Source: Flectonema sp. DT1601
Lineage: Eukaryota; Euglenozoa; Diplonemea; Diplonemida; Diplonemidae
Direction: 5' to 3'
Length of the DNA stretch: 64,000 bases
Assembly (NCBI GenBank): GCA_964019425.1
Contig: OZ025812.1
Span: forward strand, 945,027 to 1,009,026
Below the pieces are notes generated by a model, which was not told where the DNA came from, searched no databases, and saw only the letters and a program-made list of their open reading frames with translations. Shown here one piece after another: positions 55,000 through 64,000 of the stretch. Position numbers and translations under genes: made by a program. Position 1 is the stretch's first letter. The number at the start of each line of letters is the position of its first letter.

Positions 55000-56646
55000 A
55001 TGACAGCCACAGATTCATCATTTATAAATATTCAGAACGATGTTGCTGTCGATGACAACCCAACAGCTGACTCTAAGTGGAGAGTAGTGATGATTATAAT
55101 AATGTTGTTAGCACCAGCTGTTGGAGTAGGAGGTGGTATTTTAATGAAAGAAACAACCAAAACTGATGACCTCGCACTGCTCTACGCAACGATTGGATTA
55201 TGGGCTACGATGATTGTGATTAATATTCCTTTGATATTCATAAAGAGAAGTAAATACTTTTTAATAATATTCATCGCAAACATCATCTTCAGCGTGGTGT
55301 CAATCATAATGACCTTTGTAACGGTGGGTAAAAGCAACCACACTAACACTGTCAAATGGTATATTTCTGCTGTAGTTTTGTACTGCTTAATTTACAACTC
55401 GAATAATTTGATTTTGTTGATTTACAAAGATAAGCACATCGAAGAAACGACTCCTGCTGCCAGCGAATTACAAAGCCCTACGAAATCAGAAAAAACACCT
55501 CTTGTTACAAAACAACAACCAAAACCAGCCACCAAGCCTCCAGCAAAGAAATCAACTGGTGGAGGTGCAATAAGTGAAAAGCAACGTTGGTGGACGATGA
55601 AACAAATTAATTGCACTCTTGGAACTGACCCAGACAACAGTAAAGACATGGCAAAGGAAATACCAAAAGACGAGTTCTTAGCTGCTTGGAAACTTTCATT
55701 TGAAAAGACCAATGCGAACATGGTAAAGTGGGGGACAACTTTATACAATGCGATTGATAAAACAAACAAGGGAAGCATCACTGTAAAGCAATTGGAAACG
55801 GAAGTTGAATCTTACACTAACAGTGACTCATCCCCTACAAAGGTAGCTGCAGCACCACAAGTAACGATAAAGAGAACAGTTCCTCCACAAGCAGTTCCAG
55901 ATGTTAATAAAAGTATCGACATAAAGTTTATTATTATAAGCGTTCTGCTTTCCGCAATGATCACAGCAACGTTTTTCGTCAGGTACGTTTACTCCTTCAA
56001 ACTGTGGTTGGCAATGGCTGGTGTCACTCTCTTTGTGTTCCTGGCATATTGTTTTGCTTTGGTAGAAAACAGATACTGGGAACCGTTGAAGAATTCAGCG
56101 TCAATGCATGCTCTTAGCGACAGGCTCGCAAAGGTTAGAGCCCGACCAGCAAAATTAGAACTTTACGGAGAGTGTTACCACTACAAAAGCACTTCTACGA
56201 CAGCTGTTGTGGGAGGTGTTAGTATAAAATCGAGTGACAGGGAGAAGGTTGTTAGTCAGAAATTTACATCTGTGTTTCCAGTAACTAAGGTCTGTGATAA
56301 CTCCGACCTAACACCAGACTTGTCAGGTTGTAATGTGGTAGCGATACATATTAATACGCAATACTGCTTTGCGACTAAAGAAACTCGTGAAAAGTTTGTA
56401 GCGTTTCAAAGAGAATTTAATGACAGGCATCGTAATAAGGACCACTGCTATGAATTTGGTACAAGACTACAAATCCCAAACTTAGAAAGATCTATTCTCG
56501 GATTGAAATCGTCAATCTGGTGGATTACTTGGTACTACTATGTTCATACTTGGGCAATCCCTCCACTTGTCTACCTCTGGAGACGTGCCTATGACAGATC
56601 TGTTAAGAGAACTACTTACACTATCTGTAAGCAATATTGGGCTTGA
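55000..56646 (+). CDS. TMEM151-like membrane protein, copy 8 (complete, 548 aa)
   Basis: Intact full-length member. The segment between membrane helices 5 and 6 reads FFVRYVYSFKLWLAMAGVTL, with FLAYCFALVENRYWEP after it. The linker has KSEKTPLV and GGGAISEK. Its leader has lost the TTTCTTTCAGAT string that is an acceptor-like site in other copies. Confidence 0.85.
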   Translation: MTATDSSFINIQNDVAVDDNPTADSKWRVVMIIIMLLAPAVGVGGGILMKETTKTDDLALLYATIGLWATMIVINIPLIFIKRSKYFLIIFIANIIFSVVSIIMTFVTVGKSNHTNTVKWYISAVVLYCLIYNSNNLILLIYKDKHIEETTPAASELQSPTKSEKTPLVTKQQPKPATKPPAKKSTGGGAISEKQRWWTMKQINCTLGTDPDNSKDMAKEIPKDEFLAAWKLSFEKTNANMVKWGTTLYNAIDKTNKGSITVKQLETEVESYTNSDSSPTKVAAAPQVTIKRTVPPQAVPDVNKSIDIKFIIISVLLSAMITATFFVRYVYSFKLWLAMAGVTLFVFLAYCFALVENRYWEPLKNSASMHALSDRLAKVRARPAKLELYGECYHYKSTSTTAVVGGVSIKSSDREKVVSQKFTSVFPVTKVCDNSDLTPDLSGCNVVAIHINTQYCFATKETREKFVAFQREFNDRHRNKDHCYEFGTRLQIPNLERSILGLKSSIWWITWYYYVHTWAIPPLVYLWRRAYDRSVKRTTYTICKQYWA

Positions 56647-59600
56647 GGCTTGCAACAGCTCTTTGTATCAGCTGTTGGTGTTGTCCTCTTTTTGTTTTCT
56701 GAATTATTTGGCCAACAGTGATGTTTTTGTTCTTCTGTTTTTTTTCTTTTGTACTGTTGAAGTCGAGAGAAGAAACTATTGGGATTACGAGACTTTTATT
56801 TTTTTGTTATGTTATCCGCGCCAGTAATGTTTGCGATCACCAGAAAACTATATAAGGCTTACTATGAATAGTTTCCCTGCTCTCATTGTTAATCCTTCAA
56901 CGCGATGTTCTTCTTTTTCTATTTTTTTTTTCTACGTGCGTGGGAAGTCCAATTTAGTACATATCAGTGAAAGCATTCTCCAGTTGTTAAGTGTGAGCTG
57001 TGAAACCTACAGCTTGTTTTTATTAAAAGATGAAAGCTTAATAATGACGCAGAATGTTAACACTCGATACCTTCAGTGACACTCAACAGGTGGTATTCGA
57101 AAACTTCCTGCGGAGTCTTGTTACGATTTGGAACTTCGATTTTGTCTTAATCATTCGTAATGAATTCCCAACAGATGAATTCTATGGATTCATCGCGTTA
57201 TTCAAAAGGCACTCGTACCCTTTCGTAATTAAATAAAATCATTCCTTTGTGTTCTGATGGTTCTTATGATGTCTAGTTTGAGTTGACATTAGCTGCTGTG
57301 CTTTCTCTATTCTCCATCCATGTCGCTCTACAATCATCAGCAGGTAGTGAACCTGTTGCTTTGGTTGTTTTTAGATACTACCGATCCTTTTGTTTTCAAT
57401 TTCTTACTGAGTGATATGGCTATGTGCTGCCCAATGCTTATGGTACTTTTAAAAGCTTTCAGTAAACCCACCATACTAAAAAATTATAATACTTTGGACG
57501 ACTTAGGAATAATCATCGGTACTGTTCCTGGGGGGAGTTTTCTAATTTCTTTCGGTGGTATGTGGGCATATGGCACATATGGTTGTATTACAAAGAAAGA
57601 TGCTGTGTATGGAATAAAAAAAAGATTTTTTATTTTTTTTTACCTTCCTCCCGCCGGTAGTAGTGTGCTACGAACTATCTATAACAAGAACTGTTTTTTT
57701 CTTTTAACTTCGGTTAAGTGTAAGTTGTAACGGACTACAGAGCACGGGACGCTCATCTCTGATGGAATGTGGTCCTCGAATTACCAGATTCGACAACATC
57801 TTCTGGTCAATAAGACAAAAAAGATGTAATTTTCCCTTTTTATGATTTCTTTTTTCTAAACGAACCTTTTCTTTGATTAACAACAACATATATTTCTCCA
57901 TGATATTAATTTTGCTTTTAATAGCTAAACTTTGTTGCTATTTTTACGTTGTCAAACCCGCAAACCCGCAAACGTTTTATGGTACAATACATTTGTATTT
58001 TACGTACAAACTCGAACAGTTAACCCCCCATCACTCTGTTCCCAGGTTGAAGCTTTGCGACAACCCGTTTGTGAGCAGAGTACAGGTGCAAATAGACGCA
58101 AGCAAGTTTGTGCCGGCGCAACGCGCCTAGGATGTGTATCCAGTTACTGATTAGTCAACTATGGATACAATACATCCAAATGTTAGCTCTTGTTATTAAT
58201 AATTCTTTACATCTCCTTTTATTTTGAGACAGAAACTTGATCATTAAACACCTTTAGTTCTAATCACAATAGTGACCATAAAAAGATCAATCCATGACTA
58301 CTAATCAATACACGAGTTATAATGGAATTTCTCTGATCTAACTTTAGGCAGCATTGGTCGTAGCGGCGTTCTCTTCCCACGTGCATAAAAGAAATTATGT
58401 CACGGAAAATGAAATAAAAATAAAGAACAGAATGTAGGATTTCAAAGGACGCATAAAATCAAGTTTCTTTGTCAGTTACCTGAGTTGATGATCTCACATG
58501 TTAGTGTAGGTATACACTCTGCCGTATTACATTATACCCTGGTTTTGGTTTCCCAGGGCTCACGATTAATTCAGAATTGAATAACTCGATTCCGTACTGC
58601 ACTGAATGACAACACGGAAAAAGAGATGTGTATGCAGCTAAGTTAGAAACATTTATTATAATGTAAAGGATTTACGTCAATCGCAGAGTGTATACCTACA
58701 CTAACATTACCTTTAGTCACTGTATCTCAGAACTAATGTTAAATTATCGTTATGTTATTTATGATACAATACATTTGTATTTTACGTACAAACTCGAACA
58801 GTTAACCCCCACTGCCAAATCTTTTAGTATTGGAGACCCACGAAGAGCTACCAGGTTCTATTTGGGAGTCTGTCTAACTGATACTCGGTGGCCTGTAGGA
58901 CTAATTAACTACTATTTTAACTTTTAATTTTTATCCCGAAACCAACTATTATTTGTTTGTTTTGTCCTACAAGTTTTTTTGCATTTGATTGGCTGATAAC
59001 CCTTAATACTAACTAATATTCTAACTTTTTCGTTCCCCACATCAAATTGCCTCTAAACCCAGCTCATGTTCCCGAACAATGCAATCCTTAGACAATTATG
59101 CTTGTGCCTCTCAGTGCTGGAAGTCGATCACTTCCAGCCGAAGGTATAAAACTATCGATCTTCGCGATTGGGTCCTTTCTGATTGCCCCAGTCATCAGTT
59201 CTAACTCTTCTTTTACTTATTCTTTTACTAAAATTAATAACACTCTCACACATGATAAAAGAAGAAAACGTTTTTCTTCATTTCTTTTCAGTTGTTTCTT
59301 AACTCAATTGTTTCTTTTTTCTTTATCTTTTTTTTTAAGAAAAAAAACATATCTTCATTGCCGATGCAGTCCTTTGTACAGTAGAAAGACCACTCTACTA
59401 ACCCTGGTTGTGTTGGAGGAGTCTTTTTTGGAGATGTCTTCTCATATATTTTCTGTACTTTGAGCATTTCACCAACAGATGCTTAGGTCCGTCGCAGTTA
59501 TGACCTTAAACTGACTGTCATCTTAGCTGATCCTTTTGGTTTTCATTTGTTGCTGCGTGATATGGCTATGTGCTGCCCAATTTTTTGTGGTACTTTTCTA

Positions 59601-60677
59601 AAGCTTTTCGGTAAGCCCACAATACAATTATAATGCTTTGGACAACTGGGGGTGAACGATCCTCGGTACTGTTCCGGGGTTTTCTATTTTCTTTCGTGGA
59701 GTGTGGGCATATGGCACATGTGGTCGTATTATAAAGCAAGTTGTATATGAAGGAAAGAAGATTTTTTATTTTTTTCACCTTCCCCCCAGTCCCAGATCAT
59801 TTCTCTTTTATTTTCTTTAGTTGTTTACAACCTGTTAGCCTCTGGGCAAGGTGGATGCTGGAAGTCGATCACTTCCAGCCAATTCTATGAAACTACAATC
59901 TTCGCGATTGGGTCCTTACTGATGCGGGCTACCCAGACCCCTCGTAGTCATCAGTTTGTATTTTACTAAAAAAAAAAGAAAAAAAAAAGATGCTCTACAG
60001 GGTCTTTTTCTCTCTCCACCTTCCTTGTGTTTCAACACAATCGCTAATTCTGAGTTGTGAAATTTCAATTTTTTTTGTTTAATTCTGTGTGTTTGAATGG
60101 CTGTAGTTTATGGGAATCATTTTTTTTTGTTTTTGTTTTTTTAAAAAAGGGATATCTTCTTCTTTCTCTATCGCGCAGTTAGTCTGCCTCTTCATTTCCA
60201 ACAATATTACAAAATGAGAAAAAAAAAATATGTGTTGAAAAAATTCGTTATTACTGATGAAAAATTTCATAAAAACTAAACTTCCAAATATAATACGGCT
60301 TCTCCAAATTTTGTCCGACAGAAAACAAAATTGATGCTTCCTCTGGTTTTTTAAAATTGTTGAAAAAAAGTTGAAACTAAAAATTTTCTTAATCGCCGTC
60401 TGCTCTAAAAAGACGTGCAGATTATTCCTTCCTCTCTTCCCTTCGCTGTCTGTGATGTACACCAGCAGCGCTGTTGTTCTTCGTCAAAGATGCACATTAC
60501 TGGTTTATAATCTTTTTCTTATTTCATGTATGAACAGTTTTCACAGGCTTTTTGAAGATGAGCACAAGTGAGATATTTTAAAGTAGTCATTTGATGTTGA
60601 GGATATTTCTTTCAGATGGGATAAAGACCAAACAATTAATTCAAACTTTTTTTTCAAAGATTACTCATAGAAGAAAA
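56647..60677. repeat. E segment, copy 2 (about 4.0 kb)
   Basis: Second copy of 35010-39330. Holds the hypothetical frame 57320-57730, the 210-bp element 58498-58707, palindrome plus TATA at 59116-59150, and a palindrome at 59857-59879. Confidence 0.85.
58498..58707. mobile_element. 210-bp inverted-repeat element, second copy
   Basis: Same 25-bp ends as at 37176. The left flank differs from the first copy because the 480-bp indel ends close to it. Confidence 0.8.
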
Positions 60678-62336
60678 ATGACAGTCACAGATTCATCATT
60701 TATAAATATTCAGGACGACGTTGCTGTCGATGACAACCCAACAGCTGACTCTAAGTGGAGAGTAGTGATGATTATAATAATGTTGTTAGCACCAGCTGTT
60801 GGAGTAGGAGGTGGTATTTTAATGAAAGAAACAACCAAAACTGATGACCTCGCACTGCTGTACGCAACGATTGGATTATGGGCTACGATGATTGTGATTA
60901 ATATTCCTTTGATATTTATAAAGAGAAGTAAATACTTTTTAATAATATTCATCGCAAACATCATCTTCAGCGTGGTGTCAATCATAATGACCTTTGTAAC
61001 GGTGGGTAAAAGCAACCACACTAACACTGTCAAATGGTATATTTCTGCTGTAGTTTTGTACTGCTTAATTTACAACTCGAATAATTTGATTTTCTTGATT
61101 TACAAAGATAAGCACATCGAAGAAACGACTCCTGCTGCCAGCGAATTACAAAGCCCTACGAAATCAGAAAAAACACCTCTTGTTACAAAACAACAACCAA
61201 AACCAGCCACCAAGCCTCCAGCAAAGAAATCAACTGGTGGAGGTGTAATAAATGAAAAGCAACGTTGGTGGACGATGAAACAAATTAATTGCACTCTTGG
61301 AACTGACCCAGACAACAGTAAAGACATGGCAAAGGAAATACCAAAAGACGAGTTCTTAGCTGCTTGGAAACTTTCATTTGAAAAGTCCAATGCGAACATG
61401 GTAAAGTGGGGGACGACTTTATACAATGCGATTGATAAAACAAACAAGGGAAGCATCACTGTAAAACAATTGGAAACAGAAGTTGAATCTTACACTAACA
61501 GTAACTCATCCCCTACAAAGGTAGCTGCAGCACCACAAGTAACGATAAAGAGAACAGTTCCTCCACAAGCAGTTCCAGATGTTAATAAGCGGATCGACGT
61601 AGTATTTATTATTGTAAGCGTTCTGCTTTCCGCAGTGATCATAGCAACGTTTTTCGTCATCAGGTACGTTGACTTCAACGAAGTGTGGGGCGCGTGGGTC
61701 ATAATGGTTGGTGCCAATATCTTTTTGTTCGTACTGTATTGCTATGTTTTAGTAGATACCAGATACTGGGGACCGTTGAAGAATTCAGCGTCAATGCATG
61801 CTCTTAGCGACAGGCTCGCAAAGGTTAGAGCCCGACCAGCAAAATTAGAACTTTACGGAGAGTGTTACCACTACAAAAGCACTTCTACGACAGCTGTTGT
61901 GGGAGGTGTTCGTATAAAATCGAGTGACAGGGAGAAGGTTGTTAGTCAGAAATTTACATCTGTGTTTCCAGTAACTAAGGTTTGTGATAACTCCGACCTA
62001 ACACCAGACTTGTCAGGTTGTAATGTGGTAGCGATACATATTAATACGCAATACTGCTTTGCGACTAAAGAAACTCGTGAAAAGTTTGTAGCGTTTCAAA
62101 GAGAATTTAATGACAGGCATCGTAATAAGGACCACTGCTATGAATTTGGTGCAAGACTACAAATCCCAAACTTAGAAAGATCTATTCTCGGATTGAAATC
62201 GTCAATCTGGTGGATTACTTGGTACTACTATGTTCACACTTGGGCAATCCCTCCACTTGTCTACCTCTGGAGACGTGCCTATGACAGATCTGTTAAGAGA
62301 ACTACTTACACTATCTGTAAGCAATATTGGGCTTGA
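60678..62336 (+). CDS. TMEM151-like membrane protein, copy 9 (complete, 552 aa)
   Basis: Intact and longest member. The membrane helix 5-6 region is the most divergent: RYVDFNEVWGAWVIMVGANI, then FLFVLYCYVLVDTRYWGP. C-terminal domain is as in copies 5 and 8 with GGVRIKSS. The 3' flank has the ACACATCT hairpin (62361-62385), as after copy 1. Confidence 0.85.
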   Translation: MTVTDSSFINIQDDVAVDDNPTADSKWRVVMIIIMLLAPAVGVGGGILMKETTKTDDLALLYATIGLWATMIVINIPLIFIKRSKYFLIIFIANIIFSVVSIIMTFVTVGKSNHTNTVKWYISAVVLYCLIYNSNNLIFLIYKDKHIEETTPAASELQSPTKSEKTPLVTKQQPKPATKPPAKKSTGGGVINEKQRWWTMKQINCTLGTDPDNSKDMAKEIPKDEFLAAWKLSFEKSNANMVKWGTTLYNAIDKTNKGSITVKQLETEVESYTNSNSSPTKVAAAPQVTIKRTVPPQAVPDVNKRIDVVFIIVSVLLSAVIIATFFVIRYVDFNEVWGAWVIMVGANIFLFVLYCYVLVDTRYWGPLKNSASMHALSDRLAKVRARPAKLELYGECYHYKSTSTTAVVGGVRIKSSDREKVVSQKFTSVFPVTKVCDNSDLTPDLSGCNVVAIHINTQYCFATKETREKFVAFQREFNDRHRNKDHCYEFGARLQIPNLERSILGLKSSIWWITWYYYVHTWAIPPLVYLWRRAYDRSVKRTTYTICKQYWA

Positions 62337-63623
62337 GACTTGCAACAGCTCTTCGACTTTACACATCTAGATACACGAGATGTGTCAGCTGTTGGTGTTG
62401 TCCACTTTTTGTTTTCTGAATTATTTGGACAACAATGATGTTGTTTTTCCCACATATCATTTTTTTATCCTGCCTTTCTTTTTTAGTACTCCTCATCACT
62501 CCCCCCTCGACAGCGTTTATCTTTTATTGAACTGCCTCGTGTATTGCCAATACATTTGATGCTTCAACAAAAAAAAAAAAAAAAAAAAAAAAAAGAATCG
62601 GCAAACTTCACTTTTTACTTACTCACTCACACTTTTATTTTGTTTGTGCGCAATCGGTAGAAAATCCTAATAAAGGAATAGGTAGTTACGCTGCCACAAT
62701 TCTCTTTCTACCGAACAATGGGTTTGTAGGTACAAAAAAAAATGCTTCACCATGTCGTTTAAAAAAATCAAATCACTCATCCCATTCCCCAACAACTAAG
62801 AGCAGTGATTACCAGCGGTGAGATCTCCAAGACAGAATAGAATACATGAAATATGCATATGTCGGTATGTTGTTGCTAAGTGACCGATTTCATCGGGAAT
62901 AAGGCTGCTGTTTTTCATGCCTCATTGTTTTATGTCATGTATTGAAGTATATATTTTTTTATTTGATACTGTCTTGTGGGTGAATGTAATTTAACTGTTT
63001 TTTTTCTTCTTTTTTTTTTTTCTCCCTCTCTTTTGCTTCTCACAAATAGACAGAATTTATTGAGTGCTTTTTTTTTTTTTTTTTTTTTTTGTTTCACGGG
63101 ATTTCAATTGCTTTGTTTAGCATTGGGATTTCGACATATTGTTTTCGGGTCTTTACTGAAGAGGGATTTTTGTTTTTCTTTTCTTTTCTTTTTATTATTA
63201 TTATTTGAATCATAGAGGTTAGCTTTGTAGAGAGTAGTAACCACTTATAATGTATTTATCAATTTTTTGTTTTTTTCGCTCACTTTATTCTTTTCTCGCT
63301 CAGGTTAACAAAAGATAAACTTAACGTTACTTTGTTTACTTTTTTTTTTTTTTTAAAACATTTCATCCAAATTTTCTGGATGAGCTGCGTACGTATTTGC
63401 GAATCTTTTGTGTTCTCATCTTCAGCAGAAAATCTCAGTTAAAACTTTCTTATTGTTTTATTCGTCGTTAAAACGATCACCACTTGCTTATGTCAGCCGC
63501 GATTTACAAACAACTGACGTGTGGCTTTACAATTTCAATATAAGCTTTGGCGTGCTTCGTTCACTTTTTTTTCGCTCAGTTCAGCTGTTTACGTCAAGTG
63601 AATCACGTTTACTTGTTTACTTT

Positions 63624-63659
<36 letters not shown>

Positions 63660-63838
63660 AGGAGGGAAAAAAAAAACCCTCTAATCCCAAACACAAAACG
63701 TTTCCGAAAACCGCCCAACTTTTATACAAAAATAATTTCAACCAAAAAAAAAAAGAAGAAAAAAAAAATCTTTTCTTTTTTTGCTGGGGTTAAACCGTGA
63801 ATTGCTTCCTTCGCTTTGCAAAGGGTCCAGCAGCAGGC
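62337..63838. other. Intergenic, AT-rich, right of the array
   Basis: Single-copy. Long A run (about 62571-62594) and T runs (63067-63090, 63626-63658). Open frames here are made by the runs. No gene supported. Confidence 0.65.
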
Positions 63839-64000
63839 ATGGCAGAAGAAGCAGGCACTGTTTGTTTCGGAAAAAAACCTGTACAAGGATTTAAAATAAC
63901 GGAATGCAATTAGCTCTAGTTATATGCTTGACTCTTTTTCCTCATCGATAGTAGGAATGGCAACCGAATGAGCTTCGTGTGTCCAATTTTAAGGATGCGT
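63839..64000 (+). CDS. Probable 5' end of a gene running out of the window
   Basis: ATG at 63839 opens MAEEAGTVCFGKKP (exon 63839-63880). A donor GTACAAG follows. Pyrimidine-rich CTCTTTTTCCTCATCG and acceptor AG at 63954 lead to GAATGGCAACCG, which continues the frame as EWQPNELRVSNFKDA to the edge. Without splicing the frame stops after 24 codons. Product not recognised. Confidence 0.4.

Larger units (their letters stand above)
16381..62336. repeat. Segmentally duplicated mosaic array of TMEM151-like and PDZ modules
   Basis: Nearly all of this interval is made of blocks present two to fifteen times at very high identity. The recurrent blocks are: TMEM151-like gene; partial-PDZ reading frame; post-PDZ spacer (starts ATCGCCCGTCACATG, contains CACACATCGGTATCAG; e.g. 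18559-19028, 21637-22140, 40663-41114); U inverted-repeat element; D module; S module; Q-rich module; piggyBac remnant; and the long E segments. Single-copy islands are few (43855-44681, 27245-28430). Direct orientation is kept throughout, as expected from unequal exchange. Confidence 0.9.

Noticed and set aside
16820-62340. Regularly spaced repeats that could suggest a CRISPR-like array
   Set aside because: Units are hundreds to thousands of bases, eukaryotic context, no short repeats with unique spacers and no cas genes.
63408-63800. 130-codon plus-strand frame
   Set aside because: Runs through long poly-T and poly-A tracts giving FFFF and KKKK; no domain.

Overview
This window looks like nuclear DNA of a single-celled eukaryote. 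The evidence is short GT-AG introns (66 and 57 nt in the first gene), AT-rich intergenic DNA full of poly-T and poly-A runs, long genes without operon spacing, and eukaryotic domain types (FYVE, EML/HELP-WD40, P-domain, TMEM151-like). The genetic code reads as standard. I cannot name the species.

Left part (1-10.9 kb) is ordinary single-copy sequence. It holds the 3' portion of a long coiled-coil FYVE protein, a secreted protein with a proprotein-convertase P-domain, an EML-type microtubule-associated WD40 protein, and the first complete copy of a TMEM151-like multipass membrane protein carrying an EF-hand-like segment. A satellite of about 56 identical 42-bp units follows (10.9-13.3 kb). Next come a TTAA-flanked inverted-repeat element with an unusually GC-rich, structured interior (14.1-14.8 kb) and a quiet AT-rich stretch with strong hairpins.

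From about 16.4 to 62.3 kb the window is a segmentally duplicated mosaic. Nine TMEM151-like copies are present: four complete (8,865; 33,363; 55,000; 60,678) and five that have lost the TMEM151-type C-terminus and run instead into a module coding for part of a PDZ domain. That PDZ module occurs about fifteen times. Upstream it is joined to one of three different modules: the TMEM membrane half, a module with ATCACGGTATAT repeats, or a module with a minus-strand acidic reading frame. Downstream it has a common spacer, a short inverted-repeat element present eleven times, and in four places the same truncated piggyBac remnant. Two further near-identical non-coding segments of about 4 kb (35.0-39.3 and 56.6-60.7 kb) separate TMEM copies. 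Shared small lesions in different combinations show that the copies exchange sequence.

After 62.4 kb the sequence is single-copy again, with a probable first exon of another gene at the right edge. The most interesting feature is the cassette-like array, which repeatedly joins one membrane-protein front half to alternative ends and includes one copy where the joint is open in frame (29,301-30,617). Whether this is a working diversification system or drift in a subtelomere-like duplication cannot be settled from sequence alone. Collapsed or misassembled repeats must also be considered.
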